Source: Clostridiaceae bacterium (GTDB taxonomy: Bacteria > Bacillota > Clostridia > DSM-8532). From it: a stretch of 64,000 nucleotides of DNA. The position numbers and the translations under genes are program-made. A model generated the notes under the pieces. It saw only the letters and a program-made list of their open reading frames with translations. It was not told the origin of the DNA and searched no databases. Location: positions 62,001 through 126,000 of the forward strand of contig JAAYLX010000027.1 of NCBI GenBank assembly GCA_012521705.1, in the 5' to 3' direction. Below, piece after piece: positions 1 to 8,313 of the stretch; position 1 is the stretch's first letter; every line of letters starts with the position of its first letter.

Positions 1-1025
1 TGCAGGAATGAAATTTCACCTTTCAGAAAATATTCCACAGCAATTTCGTTTGCAGCATTCATTGCACAAGGCATGGTTCCGCCAATTTCCGCCGCTTTGT
101 AAGCCAGTTTCAACGCTCTGAATGTCTCAACATCGGGTTTTTCGAAAGTAAGGGCGTTTAATTCGTAAAAATTGACCTTATTAAACGGATTGCTCATTCT
201 TTCAGGCCATGTCAGGGCAAGCTGGATAGGAATACGCATATCCGGCGCGCCAAGCTGAGCCATGACAGAACCGTCTTTGTAGGCTACCATGGAATGAATG
301 ATACTCTGTGGATGAACAACCACCTCTATATCATTGACCGGAATGTCAAAAAGCCACATGGCTTCAATAACTTCCAGTCCCTTATTCATCAGGGTGGCCG
401 AGTCGATTGTAATTTTTGAACCCATTGACCAGTTGGGATGGCTTAACGCCTGTTTTACAGTTACCTCTTTAAGCTTGTCCCTTGTATAGCCTCTGAAAGG
501 CCCTCCTGAAGCTGTGAGAACAATTTTGTCCACGTCTTCGTGCCTGTTTCCGGCAAGGCACTGAAATATTGCCGAATGTTCACTGTCCACGGGAAAAAGC
601 GAAACGCCTTTTTCCCTTATTGCTTTCATTACTATGTCCCCTGAAGTAACAAGTGTTTCCTTGTTGGCAAGGGCAATATTCTTGCCCGCATTAATTGCCG
701 CCATGGTGGGAATCAAACCTGCTATCCCTACCACTGAAGTCAATACTGTATCTGCTTCGGCATGGGTAACTGTCTCTTTAACCCCTTCCATGCCTTTTAA
801 TATTTTTGTATTTGTGTCTTTTACCGCAATACTTAATTCATCAGCCGCCTTCTCATCAAAAAGTGCTGCAACCTTTGGTTTAAAACGTCTGATCTGCTCT
901 TCCATGAGTTTGACATTACTGTTTGCAGCCAATGCAACAACTTTTATATTTAAATTCTCGCATACAATCAGGGCCTGCACTCCGATTGAGCCGGTCGAAC
1001 CAAGTATTGAAAGCCCTTTAACCAT
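1..1025 (-). CDS. dxr: 1-deoxy-D-xylulose 5-phosphate reductoisomerase, 3' end cut by window edge
   Basis: Converts DXP to 2-C-methyl-D-erythritol 4-phosphate with NADPH, the committed step of the MEP isoprenoid pathway in the cytosol. The visible 341 codons begin ATG (MVKGLSILGSTGSIG), with the NADPH-binding GSTGSIG at residues 9-15, then the family blocks ALANKETLV, SEHSAIFQ and ASGGPFR in order. The family is about 380 residues, so roughly 40 C-terminal residues lie outside the window. An AAAGG ribosome site sits 9 bases before the ATG. It follows cdsA by 14 bases and is the last visible gene of uppS-cdsA-dxr, the usual order in Firmicutes. Confidence 0.95.
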   Translation of the reverse strand, partial: MVKGLSILGSTGSIGVQALIVCENLNIKVVALAANSNVKLMEEQIRRFKPKVAALFDEKAADELSIAVKDTNTKILKGMEGVKETVTHAEADTVLTSVVGIAGLIPTMAAINAGKNIALANKETLVTSGDIVMKAIREKGVSLFPVDSEHSAIFQCLAGNRHEDVDKIVLTASGGPFRGYTRDKLKEVTVKQALSHPNWSMGSKITIDSATLMNKGLEVIEAMWLFDIPVNDIEVVVHPQSIIHSMVAYKDGSVMAQLGAPDMRIPIQLALTWPERMSNPFNKVNFYELNALTFEKPDVETFRALKLAYKAAEIGGTMPCAMNAANEIAVEYFLKGEISFL

Positions 1026-1039
1026 ATTATGCAACCTTT

Positions 1040-1897
1040 CTACATCAAAAATATACTAATATAAATATAAACCAAGGGAGCGACAAAGAGAATGCTGTCA
1101 ATTCTGTCCATAATTCCGCCATGACCGGGTATCAGATTTCCAAAATCCTTTATACCTGTAATTCTTTTTACAGAGGATGCAGCCCAGTCCCCCAATTGGG
1201 AAACAAACCCGCAGAGAAGGCCAAGTATTGCAAAATGGTACAGCGGAACGTCAAAGTGATGTGACTTGTTTATGAAAAAGATACCATAAAGAATCATAAC
1301 CAGCATGCATCCAAGAGCCCCTCCGATTGAACCTTCCACAGTCTTTTTGGGGCTAATATGGGGAACTATTTTAGTTTTACCCATTGTCACACCTGTGAAA
1401 TACGCAAAAGTGTCAGTTGCTACAGCGCCGATAACAACAAGCCAGATATAGGTAAATCCTCTTTCCAGATTTCTTACTGCAACTGCAAAGGATAAGAGGA
1501 AAGGAATATATGCTATTGCCAAAAGCGTATAGGCCATGTCTTCAATACAAAACTTGCCTTTTCCGAAAATAATTTTACAGAAGAAGTATACAATTAAGAT
1601 ATACATGAACGCATTTAAATATTTTGAACCAAGAATTCCGTTAAAAAATTCCGACAGTGCCGGAAACAGTTCTCTTGGCAGATTGGAGCCATAAGCCTTT
1701 GCAACTATTATTACCGCCGCGATAATGCTCACCGGCAGATCAACATGTACACCTTTTTTTGCCACAGCCCTGGAAAACTCATATAATCCTATAATACTGG
1801 CGACAAGTACGGTAAATGCTGCAACATAGGCCGGAAGCAGAAGCAATGCCGCAAGTACTGCCAGTCCGATGGCACCGCTTATTGTCCTGATCAGCAT
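1040..1897 (-). CDS. cdsA: phosphatidate cytidylyltransferase
   Basis: Makes CDP-diacylglycerol from phosphatidate and CTP, the branch point to phosphatidylglycerol and other anionic lipids; an integral membrane enzyme. The 285-residue product has several hydrophobic segments and ends in the family signature: a KR pair followed by IKDFG, then LIPGHGG and MDRIDS, near residues 240-270. Length is normal. Its start overlaps the uppS stop by 7 bases, indicating translational coupling, and dxr follows closely. Confidence 0.95.
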   Translation of the reverse strand: MLIRTISGAIGLAVLAALLLLPAYVAAFTVLVASIIGLYEFSRAVAKKGVHVDLPVSIIAAVIIVAKAYGSNLPRELFPALSEFFNGILGSKYLNAFMYILIVYFFCKIIFGKGKFCIEDMAYTLLAIAYIPFLLSFAVAVRNLERGFTYIWLVVIGAVATDTFAYFTGVTMGKTKIVPHISPKKTVEGSIGGALGCMLVMILYGIFFINKSHHFDVPLYHFAILGLLCGFVSQLGDWAASSVKRITGIKDFGNLIPGHGGIMDRIDSILFVAPLVYIYISIFLM

Positions 1898-2622
1898 ATT
1901 ACACCTCCGAACCGCCTTTGCCTGCCCTGATAGGATCTTATAGCCTCAAGAAGATGATTCTTTGTAAAATCCGGCCATAAAACATCACAAAAATACAACT
2001 CTGAATAGCTTGACTGCCATATCAGGAAATTGCTTAACCGGATTTCCCCGCTGGTCCGTATCAGTAAATCAGGATCAGGTATATCCCTGGTATATAATCT
2101 TTGTCTTATTGTGTTTTCATCGATAACAGTCTCCCTGCCGGCCTTAACGTCCTCAACAAGGTCTGTAACCGCCCGGACAATCTCCTGGCGTCCCCCATAA
2201 TTGAGGGCGATTATAAAATCAAGGCCCTCTATATGGCTTGTATTATTTTCAACCCGTTCTATCTCGGAAATTATTTCATCGGTAAGTCCGGTTTTTTCTC
2301 CAATAACCCTTATGCGTACATTTTTGCCTTTCAGCTCCTGCTCGGCGTTGCGAAGGTATTCAAGAAGGAGCTTCATAAGTTCGTCTACTTCCTCTTTGGG
2401 TCTTGACCAGTTTTCAGTTGAAAAAGCATAAACTGTCAGGTACTTTACCCCTAATTCATAACATGCCTCTACAATCTTCTTCAGAGTCTTTGACCCTTCC
2501 CGGTGTCCCACACTCCTCGAAAGACCGCGCTTTTTAGCCCATCTTCCATTTCCGTCCATAATGATGGCTATATGCTGCGGGATATTATTTAAATCTATAT
2601 TATTCTTCTTTTTTATAAACAT
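1891..2622 (-). CDS. uppS: undecaprenyl diphosphate synthase (cis-prenyltransferase)
   Basis: Condenses isopentenyl diphosphate units onto farnesyl diphosphate to form the C55 carrier lipid for peptidoglycan and teichoic acid synthesis. The hallmark HIAIIMDGNGRWAKKRG is near the N-terminus, with the catalytic Asp at residue 23, and RTSGE, RLSNF and the WQ of the substrate site are near the C-terminus. I chose the ATG at 2622 (MFIKKK) because AGGTGA lies just upstream. An in-frame ATG at 2658 would add 12 residues but has no convincing ribosome site. First gene of uppS-cdsA-dxr. Confidence 0.94.
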   Translation of the reverse strand: MFIKKKNNIDLNNIPQHIAIIMDGNGRWAKKRGLSRSVGHREGSKTLKKIVEACYELGVKYLTVYAFSTENWSRPKEEVDELMKLLLEYLRNAEQELKGKNVRIRVIGEKTGLTDEIISEIERVENNTSHIEGLDFIIALNYGGRQEIVRAVTDLVEDVKAGRETVIDENTIRQRLYTRDIPDPDLLIRTSGEIRLSNFLIWQSSYSELYFCDVLWPDFTKNHLLEAIRSYQGRQRRFGGVIC

Positions 2623-2681
2623 CTGCTCACCTTGCGGTTTTGAAATATCAAGGACCATTATTCCACTTACATCATAATACC

Positions 2682-2719
2682 AAAAAAAAACTGCTGTGGC
2701 TACAATCTGATAAAACAGC
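2682..2719 (-). terminator. candidate intrinsic terminator before uppS
   Basis: On the minus strand GCTGT and ACAGC form a short stem followed within two bases by nine T. It lies between the amidohydrolase and uppS and would end the T-box-controlled operon. The stem is only about 5 bp with a long loop, so efficiency is uncertain. The AT-rich stretch at 2720-2860 holds nothing else I can name. Confidence 0.5.
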
Positions 2720-2860
2720 CGCGGAATTAGGTCTGATTATATAATTATATACCAATTATATACCTAATTTTATACTCTGATATCCCAAAAGCGAATATTT
2801 ACGGGAAATTCAAAGGGCGCCGCAGAATTTTTAATACGGCACCCCGGTGTAAGGTTAAGT

Positions 2861-3643
2861 TTATTCAATATTTAATATTTTTGCTGCATTGTTATAGAGA
2901 ATATCCTGCCTTTCTTCATCGGTGAGGTCCAGTCTCATGAAACGCCTCAGTTCTTCTGTATGAATGGCTGCGGGATAATCAGTCCCGAAAACAATTTTCT
3001 TTGTTCCATGAGTTTTTATTATTTTGTTGGCAAGTTCTATATCCATATAATCCAATGCGCTGGATGTATCAAAATACAAATCCCTTCCTGCAAGGTAGTT
3101 TATTGCCTCCTGCCATTGCTTATGCCCGCCCAGATGGGCAGCGATTAAAGTCATTTTTGGAAACCTGTCCAGAATACGTGCTATGCGGTCAGGTGAAGCA
3201 TTGTCATAGTTTTCATCACCTGAGTGGATAAGAAGAGGGAGCTTTCCTTCTATTAACGAATAAATCCTGTCCATTTTAGGATCATCAGCTTTGAAGCCCT
3301 GAAAATCCGGATGGAGTTTTATACCTTTTAGCCCCAGTGATATAATCCGGTCAAATTCCTCTTCAATGCCATCCATATCGGGATGCAGGGTGCCAAAACC
3401 AATTAATTTCCCTCCGGAATGTTCTGAAATCCATGTATTAATGCTTCGGACCTGCATCGGCCTAGTTGCGGTTGAATGAACCACCAGGTATGTTATATTG
3501 GCTTTTTCAGCATTTTCAAGAAGGTCGCTTATTGTACCTTTACCCGACATGGGAATGGAATAGTGGTTTCCGATATTGTCCACTGCCTTTTTGGCAACAG
3601 ATTCAGGAAAGGCATGGGTATGGAAATCTATTATTTTTTGCAT
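2861..3643 (-). CDS. amidohydrolase family protein (COG2159-like)
   Basis: A 260-residue TIM-barrel metal-dependent hydrolase of the amidohydrolase-2 type. Metal-site motifs in order: DFHTH at residues 6-10, KLHPDFQ near residue 112, LIHSGD, AAHLGGH and FGTDYP with the late Asp near residue 225. Relatives include decarboxylases and lactone or amide hydrolases, so the substrate cannot be read from sequence. It follows the TIM-barrel isomerase-like gene by about 60 bases on the same strand and appears to be the last gene of the T-box operon. Confidence 0.8.
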   Translation of the reverse strand: MQKIIDFHTHAFPESVAKKAVDNIGNHYSIPMSGKGTISDLLENAEKANITYLVVHSTATRPMQVRSINTWISEHSGGKLIGFGTLHPDMDGIEEEFDRIISLGLKGIKLHPDFQGFKADDPKMDRIYSLIEGKLPLLIHSGDENYDNASPDRIARILDRFPKMTLIAAHLGGHKQWQEAINYLAGRDLYFDTSSALDYMDIELANKIIKTHGTKKIVFGTDYPAAIHTEELRRFMRLDLTDEERQDILYNNAAKILNIE

Positions 3644-3706
3644 TAAATCATCTCTTTCTTATTTGTTGGTTGTTTCAACCCCCTGTTTTCAGTTTCTTTA
3701 TATACT

Positions 3707-4519
3707 TTACAGCTGTCTTATGAGATAGCTCATATATGTTACATAATGGGAGAAGACCACTCCGGGTTCCTCCAGATCGGGACACCAGCGTTTCACCCAT
3801 TCCAGCGATACAAATCCGTCAAACCCATTTTTGTGTAATTGCTTTAAGCAATCCATCACGGGCACGTCACCATATCCCAGCATTCTGTAACTGACCTTGC
3901 CGTCCTTCATAACCGAGTCTTTGATATGGAGATATTTAATATATCCGTCAAGGTTCTTTAGGGTCGTCTCGGGGGATTCCCCATAATAACGGAATGGGTG
4001 GTGAATATCCCATAACACACCGCTGTTCGGCCTGTCTGCCTTTTTGATGAAGTCTGCCATTACACTTGTATCAGCCAGAACGCCATTTGTCTCTATCAGG
4101 GGTGTAACATTCTTGTCAGCGGCGTAATCACATATTTCCCGGTACATTTTCAATACATGCTCCAGATTCCTTTCGGGGCCGGGAGCACCGTCTTTGTCGC
4201 CCAAAACACGGATATATGGTGTCTTTAACTTTTGAGCAAGATCAACGTAGGCTTTAGCCTCATCCATAACCTGCTGCGTTTTTTCCTCATCAAAAAGGTA
4301 TGCACCTGACGTCAGCATGGGTATGGATAAATGAAGTTTATCGAGAGTTTCAATGGTATTTTCTATGTTTTCCGGTGTAAAGGGCTTTGCATTTGGAGCG
4401 TAGATTTCTGATTCTATGCCTCTGATTTCAATTCCCTGCATTCCAAGATCCTTGGCTGTGGCATAAATCTCTCTCCAGCTCCAGCCCGGGCAACCCAGTG
4501 TAGAAAAAGCCAGTTTCAT
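3707..4519 (-). CDS. sugar phosphate isomerase/epimerase-like TIM-barrel protein
   Basis: A 270-residue protein of the xylose isomerase-like TIM-barrel (AP endonuclease 2) superfamily. It opens MKLAFSTLGCPGWSW and carries the usual metal-ligand blocks: PLIETNG, VLWDIHHPF, YLHIKD and a final SLEW. The family contains isomerases, epimerases and dehydratases for sugars and inositols, and the substrate is not evident. It lies 56 bases downstream of the acyl-CoA ligase and upstream of the amidohydrolase, so the three are probably co-transcribed. Confidence 0.78.
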   Translation of the reverse strand: MKLAFSTLGCPGWSWREIYATAKDLGMQGIEIRGIESEIYAPNAKPFTPENIENTIETLDKLHLSIPMLTSGAYLFDEEKTQQVMDEAKAYVDLAQKLKTPYIRVLGDKDGAPGPERNLEHVLKMYREICDYAADKNVTPLIETNGVLADTSVMADFIKKADRPNSGVLWDIHHPFRYYGESPETTLKNLDGYIKYLHIKDSVMKDGKVSYRMLGYGDVPVMDCLKQLHKNGFDGFVSLEWVKRWCPDLEEPGVVFSHYVTYMSYLIRQL

Positions 4520-4575
4520 TTCTATCGTCCTTTCTCAGAGGTTATGTAACCTATATTTTAATCATACAGAAAATA

Positions 4576-6237
4576 TCACGCGGTTTCAATTGAGGCGGCA
4601 TCCATAAGTTGCAACTCTTCTATGGCAATTTCCCTCATTTTGTACTTCTGAATCTTTCCGCTTGCCGTCATGGGGAAACAGTCAGTGAATTTTACATACC
4701 TGGGGGTCTTGTGCCTTGCCATGTTTGATCTGACATAATCCTTGATTTCCTGCTCGGTGCAGGTTTCCCCGTCCTTGAGGATAATCCATGCCATAATCTC
4801 TTCTCCGTATTCCTTGCTCGGAACCCCGATTACCTGAACATCCTTTACCTTGGGATGAGTGTAAAGGAATTCCTCTATTTCTTTAGGATAAATGTTTTCT
4901 CCGCCCCTTATTATCATGTCTTTGATGCGGCCGGTTATTTTATAGTATCCTTCCTCGTCTACAGTAGCGAGATCCCCGGTATGGAGCCATCCATCTTTGT
5001 CAATTGCCTGGGCGGTAGCTTCAGGCATTTTATAATACCCTTTCATGACATGGTATCCCCGGGTAATAAACTCTCCTGATACATTGGGAGGACATTCCTC
5101 TCCGGTCTCAGGGTTTATGATCTTGGCCTCAACATGGGGGAATACGCGTCCAACTGTAGAAACCCTCCTCTCAATACTGTCATCGGTTGTGGTCAGTGTG
5201 CATCCGGGAGAAGCCTCTGTCTGTCCATAAACAATTATGATTTCTTTCGCGCCCATCTCATCCACTACCTGCTGCATGACCTTGACAGGACAGGGGGAGC
5301 CTGCCATAATTCCGGTTCTGAGTCTCGGGAACCTGAAACTTTTAAATTCCGGATGTTCAAGCATGGCTATAAACATGGTAGGAACTCCGTGGACTGCCGT
5401 ACATTCCTCGTCCTGTACGACCTTCATGACTCTGAGGGGATTATAGTCAAGGATGACCATTGAGGTCGAATGGGTTATACTTGCCAGAATTCCAAGCACC
5501 AATCCAAAGCAATGGAATAACGGAACCGATATACACAGTTTGTCTTTATCGGTAAATTTCATGCCGTCCCCTATACACTTTCCGTTATTTACAATGTTAA
5601 AATGTGTGAGCATAACACCTTTCGGGAATCCTGTGGTGCCTGAAGTGTACTGCATATTGATAACTTCATGGGCATCCAGGGAATTATAGACTTTATAAAA
5701 CTCGTCATCGGATACTTCGTCTCCAAGGGTGTAGAGGTCTTTGAAGCTGTACATTCCCGGCTGTGTGCCATCCCCGGCATAAATAACGCTTTTCAGGAAT
5801 GGAAGCATGGGATTGTCAAGATTGCCCGGTTCACTGTTTTTAAGTGTAGGACAAAGTTCATTAATTATTTCCAGATAATTTGAGTCTTTAAAGCCACTAA
5901 CCAATACAAGGCATTTTGAATCAGACTGGCGCAGCAGGTAATCCAGCTCAAAGATTTTATAGTTGGTGTTTACCGTAACAAGAACCGCACCAATCTTGGT
6001 CGTTGCGAAAAAGGTAATGATCCACTCAGGAACATTATTGGCCCAGATTGCCACATGGTCTCCCTTCTTGATTCCCATTCTCAAAAAGCCTTTGGCTACC
6101 CTTGTGGTTTCCTCGTGAAATTCCTTCCATGTTCTCTCATAGTTGCTGTAAGGAAATTTCACAGCCATTCTGTCGGGAAATTGTTCTGCAACATTTTCCA
6201 GCAGCTTTCCAATTGTAATGTTTATGAGTTCACTCAT
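4576..6237 (-). CDS. acyl-CoA synthetase (AMP-forming)
   Basis: A 553-residue adenylate-forming enzyme that would activate a carboxylic acid through an acyl-AMP to the CoA thioester. The phosphate-binding loop TSGTTGFPKGVMLTH is near residue 200, followed by YGQTEASP, GWLHTGD, GRIKDMIIRGGENIYPKEIE and the catalytic Lys in TASGKIQKYKM near the C-terminus. Length matches short- to medium-chain acyl-CoA ligases; chain length cannot be assigned. The start has a strong AGGAGG site. It is the first gene behind a T-box leader, unusual for this family; a leucine specifier would fit a branched-chain acid substrate such as isovalerate (inference). Confidence 0.9.
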   Translation of the reverse strand: MSELINITIGKLLENVAEQFPDRMAVKFPYSNYERTWKEFHEETTRVAKGFLRMGIKKGDHVAIWANNVPEWIITFFATTKIGAVLVTVNTNYKIFELDYLLRQSDSKCLVLVSGFKDSNYLEIINELCPTLKNSEPGNLDNPMLPFLKSVIYAGDGTQPGMYSFKDLYTLGDEVSDDEFYKVYNSLDAHEVINMQYTSGTTGFPKGVMLTHFNIVNNGKCIGDGMKFTDKDKLCISVPLFHCFGLVLGILASITHSTSMVILDYNPLRVMKVVQDEECTAVHGVPTMFIAMLEHPEFKSFRFPRLRTGIMAGSPCPVKVMQQVVDEMGAKEIIIVYGQTEASPGCTLTTTDDSIERRVSTVGRVFPHVEAKIINPETGEECPPNVSGEFITRGYHVMKGYYKMPEATAQAIDKDGWLHTGDLATVDEEGYYKITGRIKDMIIRGGENIYPKEIEEFLYTHPKVKDVQVIGVPSKEYGEEIMAWIILKDGETCTEQEIKDYVRSNMARHKTPRYVKFTDCFPMTASGKIQKYKMREIAIEELQLMDAASIETA

Positions 6238-6313
6238 TTGCCCAGCCTCCTGAACATTAATATCCGCAGGCGTAGAATAGACTACCTGCCCTTTTGAGTT
6301 TTATACAAATTCA

Positions 6314-6331
6314 ATACAGGAAATCCTGTAT
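6314..6331. promoter_or_regulatory. 18-bp palindrome between T-box terminator and acyl-CoA ligase
   Basis: ATACAGGA and TCCTGTAT are perfect 8-bp arms around AA. It lies after the T-box terminator and before the ligase ribosome site. It looks like a repressor operator, perhaps overlapping a second promoter, but no regulator gene is adjacent. Confidence 0.45.
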
Positions 6332-6352
6332 CAGAAAACAAAAATGAAAACC

Positions 6353-6640
6353 AAAAAAGCCTTCATCTCGTTAAAGAGACGAAGGCTTAAAGCTTCCGCG
6401 GTACCACTCTGATTGGCACATAAGTGCCCACTCTTCGACGTCCAACAACGCCTTTACAACTTAACGGCTGCATCCCGTATCGACCTACAACAGTATCAAC
6501 TGCTTCAGTGATCCGCTCCGGAGCGAGATTCACTTTCTTCCGCGTCTGCTCTTTCACCCAACGGCAGCTCTCTATGTCGCTGAAAGACAAGCTACTATTC
6601 TCCATCATAGCGTTTGAGAGGTATTATTTAGTTAAGCATT
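6353..6640 (-). promoter_or_regulatory. T-box leader, probable tRNA-Leu sensor
   Basis: The conserved T-box AGAGTGGTACCGCG is at 6397-6410, followed at 6353-6388 by a terminator with a 13-bp stem around CTTTAA-type loop bases and six T. Stem I is recognisable from an AGTA element near its 5' side, the distal loop GGGTGAAAG and a GAA element at 6529-6531. One base after GAA is CTC (6525-6527), followed by a purine, the geometry of the B. subtilis glyQS specifier; CUC is Leu. The TGGT of the T-box would pair with ACCA, consistent with the A73 discriminator of tRNA-Leu rather than the G73 of tRNA-Ser. Overlapping UCU or UCG (Ser) readings are less likely. Confidence 0.88.
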
Positions 6641-6669
6641 ATTATAAATTCCAAGTTACTTACTGTCAA
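6641..6669 (-). promoter_or_regulatory. sigma-A promoter of the T-box operon
   Basis: A perfect TTGACA (6664-6669) and perfect TATAAT (6641-6646) on the minus strand are separated by 17 bases. The -35 box overlaps the stop codon of the upstream FHA gene, showing that the T-box unit is transcribed separately from the Tad locus. Confidence 0.85.
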
Positions 6670-8132
6670 CAGAAAAAGGTAAATTCTTCATTTGCAAAGC
6701 AAATAACGTCTCCGTTATTGAGTTTGACGCTCTGTCCCGGAGTCAGGTATTCCCCGTTGAGCAAGGTACCGTTTCTGGAATTCATGTCTGTCAGGAAATA
6801 TTCCGAACCCTCCCTGGTAATTTCAGCATGGAGTTTTCCTATGGCAGGATTCTTAAGGCAGTAATCAGCCTGTTCCTCAAGACGCCCGAACATAAATGGA
6901 AAATGGGACAGTATAATTGTTTCCGAGCTGTTTTTGCGCCGGAGATAGGGATGATTTATTTTCCCGGGGTCCAGGAAAACCGTTCTGTCATTCTCTTGCT
7001 GATAATTATTGAATTCAGGCTGATAATTCCTTAAAACATTCATTGATCCATTAGTCTGAACATGAGTCTGATCGGTCATCTGGCCTGACGCCTGTCGGCT
7101 TTCTCCGGAAATCTTTATGTTCTTGTTTACATACTGCTCAGAGCTTCTATTGAACTGTACAGTATCATTCGCGTATGAATTATCATTTTGCGGGATGTTA
7201 TCAGTATTTTTATAGGGGGCGAACAGCTTGGAATAAACAAGATAGCCCAATGCCCCGCAGACCAGAAGATACCCGAAAAGCGAAAGAAGAAAGTCTGAAT
7301 TATTAAAGGATAATGTGCCGGACCTTGTAAGCACCGCACCCAGTATCAGCAATGCAAAAACAACCGAAAACATAATAATATAAGATTTGGCAGGAACCCT
7401 ATATTTCTCCTTCTTCTCATTAACTTTTTGAACAACATTGTTTTCCGGAAAACGGACTGATGGTTCAGGAACAGACCGTAATTCTGTGTTTTTATGTACA
7501 GCCGGTTTATTGTAAAATGATTCGAAATTGAGTGCAGGTCTGCTTCTTTGATTCTGTTGATTTTCCATATCATCAACGTAATTTTTCAATAAAGAGTAGT
7601 CCAGCTCTCTGGTTTTTAATAGCTCCAGGAATCTCTGGACATAATTGTCCGATGGTTCATTTTTAAATCTGATATTATGAATTATGTTATCAACAAGAAA
7701 CTCTTTCAATGATTCAAGACCGTTATCTTCAATGTTTATTGCGGGAAGATATACAAATCCAAGTTCAAGGGTCTGGGGATTAATAAATATAAATTCATTT
7801 TTGTACACTATTCTCCAATAATCAAGGAGGTACTCTTCAAGGCCATTTAATAATGAAGAGAGTTGCTTAATTATACAGATAAAGTCTTTTCTTCCTACCT
7901 CCACCCTTTCAAAAAACTTCTTTAAAGGAATCAAAGAGGTTATGTCAAATGACAGGCGTATTTGCCGGTTAATCCGAATGACATCACTCTTTAAAATTTG
8001 AGGAATATTGTTATTTGCCAGCATTTCAAGCTGATATTCAATGATCTCTTCCTGGTTTTCAAAATTGTATACCAGAAGCACTCTTCCGTTTATCGATTTT
8101 GTTTCAGGAATAAGTGAAATCAAGTTTTCCAT
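6666..8132 (-). CDS. DUF6382-type / FHA-domain membrane protein
   Basis: A 488-residue protein in three parts. Residues about 1-190 resemble the DUF6382 domain often joined to FHA domains in Firmicutes. Two hydrophobic segments lie near residues 250-305. A C-terminal FHA domain (about 405-488) shows FGR, a KLHAEI block and NSRNGT. FHA domains bind phosphothreonine, so this is a likely signalling or assembly factor of the Tad machine; similar proteins sit beside Tad genes in clostridia. No Ser/Thr kinase is present in the window. It is the last gene of the Tad locus and starts after a good GGGAGGAAA site. Confidence 0.8.
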   Translation of the reverse strand: MENLISLIPETKSINGRVLLVYNFENQEEIIEYQLEMLANNNIPQILKSDVIRINRQIRLSFDITSLIPLKKFFERVEVGRKDFICIIKQLSSLLNGLEEYLLDYWRIVYKNEFIFINPQTLELGFVYLPAINIEDNGLESLKEFLVDNIIHNIRFKNEPSDNYVQRFLELLKTRELDYSLLKNYVDDMENQQNQRSRPALNFESFYNKPAVHKNTELRSVPEPSVRFPENNVVQKVNEKKEKYRVPAKSYIIMFSVVFALLILGAVLTRSGTLSFNNSDFLLSLFGYLLVCGALGYLVYSKLFAPYKNTDNIPQNDNSYANDTVQFNRSSEQYVNKNIKISGESRQASGQMTDQTHVQTNGSMNVLRNYQPEFNNYQQENDRTVFLDPGKINHPYLRRKNSSETIILSHFPFMFGRLEEQADYCLKNPAIGKLHAEITREGSEYFLTDMNSRNGTLLNGEYLTPGQSVKLNNGDVICFANEEFTFFC

Positions 8133-8214
8133 TGTATTTCCTCCCGTTTCACATAACTTTTTTAGTCTTAATCTTTCTCAAAATGTCTTATTTTCTTTTT
8201 AAATAGCTTTGTGG

Positions 8215-8313
8215 CTATTTGGCTTCGTTTCCCTTCAGTGCCTCCGTTTTGGACCTGTTCAGGAAAAAGACCCCTTTGGTTTGCCATGTCTTTATCACAA
8301 TTTTCTTGGTCAT
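8215..8313 (-). CDS. possible 32-residue small protein
   Basis: An ATG overlapping the stop of the preceding TadE-like gene (ATGA) opens a 32-codon frame, MTKKIVIKTWQTKG..., ending TAG. It is basic, has no membrane segment and no recognised family, and no strong ribosome site precedes it, so expression would rely on coupling. It could equally be the decayed 3' end of the preceding gene. The stop lies in a small hairpin (8201-8220, 7-bp arms). The remaining gap up to the FHA gene holds nothing else I can name. Confidence 0.3.
   Translation of the reverse strand: MTKKIVIKTWQTKGVFFLNRSKTEALKGNEAK

Noticed and set aside
6387..6608. 73-codon frame inside the T-box leader
   Set aside because: It covers structured RNA elements (stem I, T-box) and has no family resemblance; a chance frame.
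8225..8300. GGCAAACC and GGAGGC words resembling a c-di-GMP-I riboswitch near the Tad genes
   Set aside because: The conserved GAAA tetraloop and GGGACGCAAAGCC block do not follow, so the fold cannot be built.
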